Shown: piece after piece, positions 1 to 6,592 of the stretch | Position numbering within the stretch: the first letter of the stretch is position 1 | How the letters are laid out: the number at the start of each line of letters is the position of its first letter | Assembly: GCA_028279205.1 (NCBI GenBank) | Contig: JANQSR010000142.1 | Location: 1-7,984 of the forward strand | From: Simkania sp. | GTDB taxonomy: Bacteria > Chlamydiota > Chlamydiia > Chlamydiales > Simkaniaceae | Reading direction: 5' to 3' | DNA length: 7,984 nucleotides | The notes under the pieces: model-generated | What the model was told of the DNA's origin: nothing | What the model saw: the letters and a program-made list of their open reading frames with translations, nothing else | Databases searched by the model: none | Program-made: the position numbers and the translations under genes

Positions 1-381
1 AATCGAGAGCTCGAAAAAGAAATAAAGGAACATGAAACTAAGTTGGCAACCCTCTCAAGGTTTGAAAAAAAGCTTATCGAAAAGGGACTTCTTGATAAAG
101 GATCAAGACCTAGCAGAGAAATCTATACCTATATGAGATATAAAATAGATTCATCGTTGTGTCTACAAATCATAGAGTATGCTCGTAAATGGAATTTCAC
201 TGACTCGACGCTCGCCACGCTCCCCTTTATCTCTTGCATACAGAATTACCAAAAAAATCGACTCTTATGCCTTTATAAAGAAATTTGTTGCCACGCAAAA
301 ACTGCTTTGCAAGACTTGACAAAGCCATGGGCAATAACGCCGAGAACCCTAATAACGCCGAGAATCCTAATAGGACATTAG
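1..381 (+). CDS. Unrecognised protein, C-terminal part only (5' end outside window)
   Basis: The frame is open from the first base to a TAG at 379-381, giving 126 residues without the true start. A TTG at 43 lies in frame but is probably internal, because the reading frame continues upstream of it without a stop. The first ~30 residues are charged and helix-like (NRELEKEIKEHETKL, then RFEKKLIEKG), possibly the end of a coiled coil. A mixed helical stretch follows with five cysteines (in SSLCLQ, ISCIQ, LLCLY and EICCH). The last residues are a six-residue duplication, ITPRTL-ITPRIL, encoded by an 18-bp tandem repeat. There is no signal peptide, membrane segment or catalytic motif that I can recognise in the visible part. 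Parts of it look more A+T-rich than alaS and mfd. It could be a lineage-specific protein or the end of a decaying gene; no function is assigned. That it is translated is plausible but not proven. Confidence 0.5.
   Translation, partial: NRELEKEIKEHETKLATLSRFEKKLIEKGLLDKGSRPSREIYTYMRYKIDSSLCLQIIEYARKWNFTDSTLATLPFISCIQNYQKNRLLCLYKEICCHAKTALQDLTKPWAITPRTLITPRILIGH
333..368 (+). repeat. 18-bp tandem direct repeat, two copies
   Basis: The unit AATAACGCCGAGAACCCT at 333-350 is followed directly by a copy at 351-368 with a single change (C347 becomes T365). A further AATA begins a third copy before the sequence diverges. The unit is six codons long, so it keeps frame and gives ITPRTL ITPRIL near the C-terminus of the upstream gene. 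It looks like a recent slippage or tandem duplication. Confidence 0.9.
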
Positions 382-416
382 AAAATTTTTTTTATTCGAT
401 TTTTTACGTTTAGAAA

Positions 417-3053
417 ATGTTAACTCGAACTGTTCGCAACAAGTTTTTTGAGTATTTTAAAAAGAGAGGGCACACCCTTGTCCCCTCCTCGCCGACGGTG
501 CCAGATCAAGATCCCACCTTGCTTTTCGTCAATGCTGGAATGAATCAGTTCAAAGAGATTTTTCTGGGAAGAAGGCCTAACGACGATCGGCGCGTTGTCT
601 CCGCACAAAAATGCATTCGTGTTGGTGGTAAGCACAACGATCTCGATCATGTGGGCCACACTCAACGGCATATGACCTTTTTTGAGATGCTCGGCAATTT
701 TTCTTTTGGTGATTATTTCAAAAAAGAGGCGATCACTTTTGCTTTTGAATTTGCAGCTTCTGTCTTGAACTTTCCCGAAGAGAGGTTGTTTGTTTCTGTT
801 CACAAAAAGGATGACGAAGCCTATGAGCTATGGAAAATGCTTGTAGATGAGAAAAAAATCTCCCGCATGGGAGATCAGGACAATTTCTGGTCTATGGGCG
901 AGACAGGACCTTGCGGTCCTTGCTCAGAACTTTTTTTTGATCTGGATCCTCAGTGCGGCTCTGCAAACGCGATCCATGAAGATGTGGAAGGCAAGAGGTT
1001 TTTAGAGTTTTGGAACCTCGTTTTCATGCAATCTGAGAAGGACGAATCGGGTCGCATGACCCCCCTTACAGAGCAATCTGTCGACACTGGCGCTGGACTT
1101 GAAAGAATTCTCATGCTCATGATGGGAGCATCTAATGTGTTTCAAACTGAGATTTTTAAAACGCTCATCGAGCAGATTGAATCGGTCGCGGGCAAAAAAT
1201 ATTCTGCCAATGATAAAAGAAGAGCCCCTGCTTTCTATGTGATTGCTGATCACATTCGCTCCTTGGCTTTTGCCATCGCAGACGGAGCGCACCCAAGCAA
1301 TACCGAGAGAGGGTATATTTTACGCAAGATTTTGCGTCGCGCGATCCGCTACGGACGGGTGCTCGGTCTTCACAAGCCCTTCCTCGCACAGATCCTCCCA
1401 ACCCTTATTGAGATGATGGGAGAAGATTTTCACGAATTAAAAGTTGCAGAGCCTCGGATTGCAGAGATCCTTACGGTGGAAGAAGAGAGTTTTTTTCACA
1501 CCCTCTCCAAAGGGGAGACCCTCCTGAGTAGCATGATTGATCAGGGAAAAATGGAGGGACGAAAAGAGATCAGCGGTGAGGAGGCCTTCAAGCTCAAAGA
1601 TACTTTCGGTTTTCCTCTAGATGAGATCCTTCTCATAGCCAAAGATGCGCACTTGCCTATCGACATTGATAAGTACCATGCGCTCGAAAAAAAAGCCAAA
1701 GAGCGTTCACGTCAATTGAGAAAAAAAGAGAGGCTAAAAGTTGAAGAAAGACTCTACGAGAGCGCTTTTCATCAGCATGGGGGCACCAAATTTGTCGGCT
1801 ATCGGGAGATGCAAACTAAAGCCACCATCAAAGGTTTGATCGTCGACGGCTCCCTTGTTGACACAATGCGGGAAGGGCAGGAAGGGGTTGTGATCCTAGA
1901 TCGCTCCCCATTTTATGCAGAAAAAGGGGGACAGGTGGGTGACAGCGGCAAACTCGAACAGGCAAAGGCACGTTTTATAGTGACTGACTGCCAAACTCCC
2001 TACCCAGGGGTCATTGCTCACATGGGATTTCTAGAAGGAGGGGCGATCAAAGTCGAAGCTATAACAACCGCACAGGTCAATGCTGATAGGCGGTTTGAGA
2101 TTGCCAAGCACCATACGGCAACCCACCTTCTTCACTACGCTTTACAAAAAGTGGTCGGCCCTCATATCCGCCAAGCGGGATCACTTGTCGAGCCCAACCG
2201 TCTAAGGTTTGACTTTAACCACCACAAGGCTCTTTCGCGAGAAGAGATTAGAGAGGTTGAACAGCTTGTCAATGCAAAGATTTGGGAAAATAAAAATGTG
2301 AAGACCTATGAGATCCCTTTTGAAGAGGCAAGCAAGGATCCTCAAATTAAAAAATTCTTTGAAGATAAATATGAGAAAAAAGTGCGCGTTGTCGACATTG
2401 ACAGCTATTCAAAAGAGCTCTGTGGAGGAACCCACGTTAAAAGTTTGGCGGCCATTGGCCTTTTTTGCATTGCAAAAGAGACAGGTATTGCAAAAGGGAT
2501 CCGTCGTATTGAAGCTCTCACTGGGTTTCATGCAGAAGGGCTGCGCGATCAACTTGAAAATCGGATAGCCCTTCTATCGAGAACCTTAAAATCTTCTCCA
2601 TCAAAACTAGCAGAGGCTGCGGAGTCGCTGATAAAAGAGAATGCGCATCTCAAAGAGCAAGTGACTCTCCTGCGAAAAAAAGAGCTCTCCGCCCTGACCC
2701 AATCACTCGCCACTAAAACCCAAAAAGTCAATGGTGTCACTGTTCTAAATGAAGCGATCGAGGTGGGCAAAAAGGGGATGCTTGAGCTAGGACAAAACCT
2801 CATCAAACAGCTTGAATCGGGAATCGTTCTCCTGCATCGGAAAGAGAGGGGCCGTTGCCACTTGCTCTTGCTCGTCTCATCCGATTTGATCGCACGCGGG
2901 ATTCATGCGAACACCTTGATCAAACAGCTCGCTGATCAAATCGGCGGCTCTGGAGGTGGAAAAAAGGGGATCGCCCATGCAGGAGGCTCTCACTTAGAAG
3001 GCGTTTCAACCCTATTTGATGTAATTAAGGGGACGCTTAAAACGAACAATTAA
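417..3053 (+). CDS. alaS: Alanyl-tRNA synthetase
   Basis: Cytoplasmic class II synthetase that charges tRNA-Ala with alanine using ATP and hydrolyses mischarged Ser- or Gly-tRNA-Ala. The 878 residues match the usual length (E. coli about 876). The N-terminus FFEYFKKRGHTLVPSSPTV and DPTLLFVNAGMNQFK (32-46) are the family opening. Motif 2 spans QKCIRVGGKHNDLD (64-77) to TFFEMLGNFSFGDYF (87-101), with R68 in the ATP-binding position; motif 3 is DTGAGLERI (223-231). N295 and D395 appear to match the residues that read the G3:U70 pair. The editing domain carries its four metal ligands H566, H570, C669 and H673 in HTATH and CGGTH. A coiled-coil linker lies around 720-765, and the C-Ala glycine-rich GGSGGGKKGIAHAGG is at 843-857. 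No key residue is missing. The ATG at 417 fits the alignment, but no Shine-Dalgarno sequence precedes it; the 35-nt gap to the upstream gene is T-rich. mfd follows after 117 bp on the same strand. Confidence 0.98.
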   Translation: MLTRTVRNKFFEYFKKRGHTLVPSSPTVPDQDPTLLFVNAGMNQFKEIFLGRRPNDDRRVVSAQKCIRVGGKHNDLDHVGHTQRHMTFFEMLGNFSFGDYFKKEAITFAFEFAASVLNFPEERLFVSVHKKDDEAYELWKMLVDEKKISRMGDQDNFWSMGETGPCGPCSELFFDLDPQCGSANAIHEDVEGKRFLEFWNLVFMQSEKDESGRMTPLTEQSVDTGAGLERILMLMMGASNVFQTEIFKTLIEQIESVAGKKYSANDKRRAPAFYVIADHIRSLAFAIADGAHPSNTERGYILRKILRRAIRYGRVLGLHKPFLAQILPTLIEMMGEDFHELKVAEPRIAEILTVEEESFFHTLSKGETLLSSMIDQGKMEGRKEISGEEAFKLKDTFGFPLDEILLIAKDAHLPIDIDKYHALEKKAKERSRQLRKKERLKVEERLYESAFHQHGGTKFVGYREMQTKATIKGLIVDGSLVDTMREGQEGVVILDRSPFYAEKGGQVGDSGKLEQAKARFIVTDCQTPYPGVIAHMGFLEGGAIKVEAITTAQVNADRRFEIAKHHTATHLLHYALQKVVGPHIRQAGSLVEPNRLRFDFNHHKALSREEIREVEQLVNAKIWENKNVKTYEIPFEEASKDPQIKKFFEDKYEKKVRVVDIDSYSKELCGGTHVKSLAAIGLFCIAKETGIAKGIRRIEALTGFHAEGLRDQLENRIALLSRTLKSSPSKLAEAAESLIKENAHLKEQVTLLRKKELSALTQSLATKTQKVNGVTVLNEAIEVGKKGMLELGQNLIKQLESGIVLLHRKERGRCHLLLLVSSDLIARGIHANTLIKQLADQIGGSGGGKKGIAHAGGSHLEGVSTLFDVIKGTLKTNN

Positions 3054-3170
3054 AAAAATTTTATGAGTCACGTTCTCCGCACTTCTTTGGAAGCTTCAGT
3101 CTCTGTTGGAAACAGGCCGTTTAAAATAGAGCAAAGTAAAAAGGGTCTCTTATGTTATCCTGTTTAACCT
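3054..3170 (+). other. alaS-mfd spacer, no clear regulatory element
   Basis: This 117-bp gap holds no convincing terminator. The only compact inverted repeat is CTGTT-GGA-AACAG at 3103-3115, which is short and lacks a following U-tract, so alaS and mfd may be read on one transcript. A 34-codon ORF (3063-3167) lies in the mfd frame and stops 3 nt before the mfd ATG, but it has no ribosome-binding site. TATGTT and TATCCT at 3151-3161 resemble -10 boxes but have no matching -35 box. Confidence 0.4.
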
Positions 3171-6100
3171 ATGTGGAATGAAATCGCAACCCACCCTTTT
3201 TTCCAGAGCACTAAAGAGCAATTTCAAAAAGAATCTTCCCTGATTTTTGAGAGGGTCTGGGATGCCCCCAAATCGATTCTGGTTCTGTGCGCCGCTCTTG
3301 CAAAAAAACGGAACATTTTGATCGTCACGGGAAGTGAAAGGGAGGATCCCTTGATCGATGACTTAAGCTATTTTTCCCCCTTCCCCGTCTACTCATTTCC
3401 CTCTTGGGAAACATTTCCTGAAGAGAAAATCAGGCCCAGTCCGGACATCATAGGCAAACGGTTTGAAATCCTCGACGCTCTGCAAAATCAAAAAGAGCCC
3501 GTGATTCTTTTGGCTCCCATACAGACTCTTTTGCAAAAAGTCTGCCATCCAACCACCCTAAAGAAAATCCTCGTCAAATGGAAAATAGGGGATTCAATCC
3601 CCTTTGAAACGATTCCTGATCTCCTACGTGCTCTCGGCTATAAAAAGAAGGCTGTTGCAGAGGATAAAGGGGAGTTTGCCATGCGTAGAGGGATTCTCGA
3701 TCTCTTCTCTCCTGCAGCCCATGATCCTTATAGGATCGATTTTTTTGGAGATGAGATTGAAGGGATCCGTACTTACAATCCGATGAGCCAAAGATCGATC
3801 AAGCAAAAAGAGCAGGTCATGATCACACCCGTAGATGAGCTAAAACTTATTCAAGAGGAGAAAAGCCCTTGTGCATTGCTCGACTACCTCGGAGATGAGG
3901 CGGTGATTCTCTTTAGCGATTTGTTAGCCATCGAGGACAAATGGATCTCTATCAAAGAGCTTCACAGAGTGCGCTCCTCTCTGACCTTCACTTTGAAAGA
4001 GTTTTTTGAAAGCGCTTCTAACCACCAAAAAGTCTACTTCACAAATCAATTGCTTGAAAACCTTTTCGAAACGGCGACCCGGGAAAATGAGATCACTATC
4101 GATATGTTCAATCTACCCCTCAAATCAAAACGGGCTCGCCACCCCTTTCTCAAAATCGAAACCGCTTATTGGGATGGGGTCGATCAGACAGACAGACTTC
4201 AGGTTCTTGTTCAAAATGCACAAAAGCTCCATTTTTTGACCGAATCTGAAATCGAAGAGCGCACCTTGAAAGAGAGGGTAAAAAAATACCCATCCCCAAA
4301 CAGACCTACCTTTCACAAGGGCTATTTGTCAAGCGGCTTTGTTCTCGGCGATCTCACCGTTGTTCCCTACACCGAACTGACCAAAAAGTACAAAGTGCGT
4401 CGTGAAAAATGGCGCAGTTCTCATCACATATCGACACCTGCATTTCACCAATTAGAAAAGGGGGACTTTGTCGTCCACCTTCACAATGGGATCGGAAAGT
4501 TTCTCGGCATCGAATCGCAAAAAAACCACTTAAGTCAGGAAGGGGAGTTTATGATCATCGAATACGCAGGGGGAAGCAAACTCTACGTCCCCCTTGTCCA
4601 GTCCCATCTGGTCAGTCACTACATCGGGACAAAAGAGGAAAAACCGGTTCTTCATACCCTTGGCACAAAAAAATGGCAAAATGCCAAAACTCAGGCGCAA
4701 AAAGCGATTGTCGGTTATGCGCGTGATCTCCTATCGATCCAGGCTCAAAGAGAGGTCAAAGGGGGGTTTGTCTACGCTCATGATTCTGAGGAGATGATCC
4801 TGTTTGAAGCTGCATTCCCCTTCTTTGAAACGAAAGATCAGATCAAAACGATCCAAGAGATCAAATCTGATATGACTTCAGGAAAAGCGATGGATCGACT
4901 CATCTGCGGCGATGTGGGGTATGGCAAAACAGAGATCGCCATGCGCGCAGCATTCAAAGCGGTTGTTGATGGAGCAAAGCAGGTCGCCGTTCTCGTTCCG
5001 ACAACCGTTTTAGCCATGCAACACTACGAAACTTTTTCCAAGAGAATGGAGGAGTTTCCAGTGCGTATCAGCGTCGTTTCCCGTTTCATCAGACCAAAGG
5101 AGGTCAAGAGAAGACTCGAAGAGGTCGCTCAAGGGAAAATCGACATTTTGCTTGGAACGCACCGGATGATTAGCAAAGATGTCAACTTTAAAAATCTAGG
5201 GTTAATGATCATCGATGAGGAGCAACGGTTTGGTGTGCGCACAAAAGAGCATCTAAAAAAGATCAGCATCGGAATCGATTGTCTGACATTTTCAGCAACG
5301 CCTATCCCGCGTACTCTCTACTCTTCTCTCATCGGAGCGCGAGACATGTCGGTGATCAACACCCCTCCTCATGACCGTCTTCCCATCAAAACCATTTTAG
5401 CGGAAAAAGAGAGTGAAGTTATCCAAAACGCCTTGGCAAGAGAGCTCGCACGGGATGGACAAGCTTACGTCATTCACAATCGGATCGAATCGATCTACCG
5501 GTTTGCGGAGGAACTGAAAAAACAGTTTCCTTCCTACCCTCTTGCTGTCGTCCACGGTCAAATGGAATCGAGCGCCATTGATGAGACATTCCATCAGTTT
5601 AAAGAGGGAAAGATCGCTATTTTGGTCGCAACGACCATTGTTGAAAATGGGATCGATATCCCCAATGCCAACACCATCTTGATCGATCGCGCTGACACTT
5701 ATGGAATGGCAGACCTCTACCAATTGCGCGGAAGAGTGGGCCGTTGGAACAGACCTGCTTATGCCTACTTTCTCGTTCCAAAATCGGGAGAGCTCAGTGA
5801 AATTTCACGCAAACGGCTCCAATCACTTGTCGAAACCTCAGGATTTGGAGGGGGAATTAAACTGGCCATGCGTGATTTAGAAATTCGTGGTGCTGGTGAC
5901 TTGCTCGGCGTACAACAGTCGGGAAACGTCTCCTCCATTGGATTTCACCTCTACTGCAGATTGCTCAAAAGGGCTGTCGACACACTTAGAAAAAAAAACC
6001 CTTTCACTCTTTACGATACACGGATAGAATTCGAATATGAAGCCTGCCTTCCCAGCACCTACATTCCCGAAACAAACCTGCGGGTAGAGATCTATCAAAG

Positions 6101-6401
6101 ACTTGGGGAAATCTCCTCAAAAGAAGAGTTAACCGAACTTTTCAACGAACTTGAGGACAGATTTGGAAAGCTTCCCACACCCACAATTTGGCTCAAACAC
6201 TTAAGCCAGATTCGCATCTTCGCTTCAAAGCATCAGTTCACCCTCTTGAAATTTGAAAAAAACAGCCTAATTGCGCACAGAAAAATGGGCAAAGAGCGGA
6301 TTGAGAAAAGAACTCTTATTCCCCTATTTGAGAATCCCGAACAACTAGAAAAAACCGTGATCGAGATGCTCACTTTCGGATTTGAACTTCAACCTCTTTG
6401 A
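3171..6401 (+). CDS. mfd: Transcription-repair coupling factor Mfd
   Basis: Double-stranded DNA translocase that displaces RNA polymerase stalled at lesions and recruits UvrA for transcription-coupled nucleotide excision repair. The 1076 residues compare with 1148 in E. coli. The N-terminal UvrB-like module (about 1-330) contains FPSWETFPEE (76-85), SPDIIGKRFEILDAL (90-104) and GEFAMRRGILDLF (167-179), the part that binds UvrA in the family. The CarD-like RNA polymerase interaction domain begins at GDFVVHLHNGIGKFLGIE (431-448) and runs through KLYVPLVQSHLVSHYIG (470-486). The motor has Walker A GDVGYGKTEIA (580-590), LVPTTVLAMQHYETF (608-622), GTHRM (662-666), DEEQRFGV (682-689), SATPIPRTL (708-716), TTIVENGIDIPNAN (821-834) and QLRGRVGRWNRPAYAYFL (851-868). 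The TRG region RGAGDLLGVQQSG is at 906-918. The C-terminal TRCF domain (about 950-1076) is present. The start at 3171 gives a normal N-terminus, though no Shine-Dalgarno sequence is visible. All catalytic motifs look intact. Confidence 0.98.
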   Translation: MWNEIATHPFFQSTKEQFQKESSLIFERVWDAPKSILVLCAALAKKRNILIVTGSEREDPLIDDLSYFSPFPVYSFPSWETFPEEKIRPSPDIIGKRFEILDALQNQKEPVILLAPIQTLLQKVCHPTTLKKILVKWKIGDSIPFETIPDLLRALGYKKKAVAEDKGEFAMRRGILDLFSPAAHDPYRIDFFGDEIEGIRTYNPMSQRSIKQKEQVMITPVDELKLIQEEKSPCALLDYLGDEAVILFSDLLAIEDKWISIKELHRVRSSLTFTLKEFFESASNHQKVYFTNQLLENLFETATRENEITIDMFNLPLKSKRARHPFLKIETAYWDGVDQTDRLQVLVQNAQKLHFLTESEIEERTLKERVKKYPSPNRPTFHKGYLSSGFVLGDLTVVPYTELTKKYKVRREKWRSSHHISTPAFHQLEKGDFVVHLHNGIGKFLGIESQKNHLSQEGEFMIIEYAGGSKLYVPLVQSHLVSHYIGTKEEKPVLHTLGTKKWQNAKTQAQKAIVGYARDLLSIQAQREVKGGFVYAHDSEEMILFEAAFPFFETKDQIKTIQEIKSDMTSGKAMDRLICGDVGYGKTEIAMRAAFKAVVDGAKQVAVLVPTTVLAMQHYETFSKRMEEFPVRISVVSRFIRPKEVKRRLEEVAQGKIDILLGTHRMISKDVNFKNLGLMIIDEEQRFGVRTKEHLKKISIGIDCLTFSATPIPRTLYSSLIGARDMSVINTPPHDRLPIKTILAEKESEVIQNALARELARDGQAYVIHNRIESIYRFAEELKKQFPSYPLAVVHGQMESSAIDETFHQFKEGKIAILVATTIVENGIDIPNANTILIDRADTYGMADLYQLRGRVGRWNRPAYAYFLVPKSGELSEISRKRLQSLVETSGFGGGIKLAMRDLEIRGAGDLLGVQQSGNVSSIGFHLYCRLLKRAVDTLRKKNPFTLYDTRIEFEYEACLPSTYIPETNLRVEIYQRLGEISSKEELTELFNELEDRFGKLPTPTIWLKHLSQIRIFASKHQFTLLKFEKNSLIAHRKMGKERIEKRTLIPLFENPEQLEKTVIEMLTFGFELQPL

Positions 6402-6414
6402 AAAATCATTTCCC

Positions 6415-6442
6415 TTGATTCAAATCACCCTGTTAATATAGA
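6415..6442 (+). promoter_or_regulatory. Candidate sigma70-type promoter for the transporter
   Basis: TTGATT at 6415-6420 and TATAGA at 6437-6442 are separated by 16 bp, an acceptable sigma70-like arrangement. An overlapping alternative is the extended -10 sequence TGTTAATAT at 6431-6439, which has no well-placed -35. Either would start transcription near 6446-6449 and give a leader of roughly 145 nt before the transporter ATG. It lies just after the mfd stop codon. The boxes are only partial consensus matches, and no transcript evidence is available here. Confidence 0.4.
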
Positions 6443-6495
6443 GTTGTGTCTATTCCGATTAGAACAATCTTAGATTTAACCGGCCTAAGGAGATT

Positions 6496-6567
6496 TTGTC
6501 TTCGTCTACCGCCCCCTTTTTTCAACCCTACCTAGGTCTATCCTCAATAGTCCCTGTTCTACTTTAG
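6496..6567 (+). other. Possible 23-codon leader ORF in the transporter leader
   Basis: AAGGAG at 6487-6492 is the strongest purine-rich ribosome-binding-like site in this leader. It is followed after only 3 nt by TTG, opening a 23-codon frame (SSSTAPFFQPYLG, then a hydrophobic end) that stops with TAG at 6565-6567. That stop lies in the 3' arm of the terminator-like hairpin. The spacing is shorter than usual and the start is a weak codon, so translation is uncertain. The frame is rich in Ser, Pro and Leu but has no long run of one amino acid of the kind found in classic attenuator peptides. Confidence 0.2.
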
Positions 6568-6576
6568 ACCTTTTTT
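6534..6576 (+). terminator. Terminator-like hairpin and U-tract upstream of the transporter
   Basis: A perfect 7-bp inverted repeat, AGGTCTA at 6534-6540 and TAGACCT at 6565-6571, encloses a 24-nt loop. It runs directly into six T residues at 6571-6576. This is the layout of a rho-independent terminator, though the stem is short, has only three G-C pairs and the loop is large, so its strength is unclear. It stands 133 bp after the mfd stop and ends 16 nt before the transporter ATG. It could end mfd transcription, or act as an attenuator within the transporter leader, because there is almost no room for a promoter behind it. Confidence 0.5.
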
Positions 6577-6581
6577 GTATT

Positions 6582-6586
6582 AGGGG
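6582..6586 (+). promoter_or_regulatory. Ribosome-binding site fixing the transporter start
   Basis: AGGGG lies 6 nt upstream of the ATG at 6593. This supports that start, which also places the first membrane segment at the usual distance from the N-terminus. It is the only one of the three annotated starts in the window with a clear Shine-Dalgarno-like site. Confidence 0.65.
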
Positions 6587-6592
6587 TTTGAA

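Noticed and set aside
316..321. TTGACA, a perfect -35 hexamer upstream of alaS
   Set aside because: It lies inside the upstream coding region and there is no -10-like hexamer 16-18 bp downstream, where the sequence is the G+C-rich tandem repeat.
365..393. TCCTA-A-TAGGA palindrome followed by an eight-T run, as a terminator for the upstream gene
   Set aside because: The stem can form only three or so pairs with a minimal loop, and the T-run starts 10 nt after it, so it does not have terminator geometry.
420..803. 127-codon ORF on the minus strand, and other antisense ORFs within alaS, mfd and the transporter
   Set aside because: Each lies opposite a clearly assigned coding sequence, shows no family resemblance and has no independent start signal; these are shadow frames.
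3103..3115. Inverted repeat CTGTT-GGA-AACAG as an alaS terminator
   Set aside because: Five pairs with a 3-nt loop and no following U-tract; it is too weak to call.
6578..6583. TATTAG as a -10 box for a promoter overlapping the terminator
   Set aside because: No -35 box at 16-18 bp, and it would give a leaderless transcript although a Shine-Dalgarno-like AGGGG is present.
6402..6592. Known riboswitch or T-box in the transporter leader
   Set aside because: I searched by eye for conserved cores of common riboswitch classes and for a T-box sequence and recognised none; only the terminal hairpin and a possible leader ORF are supported.
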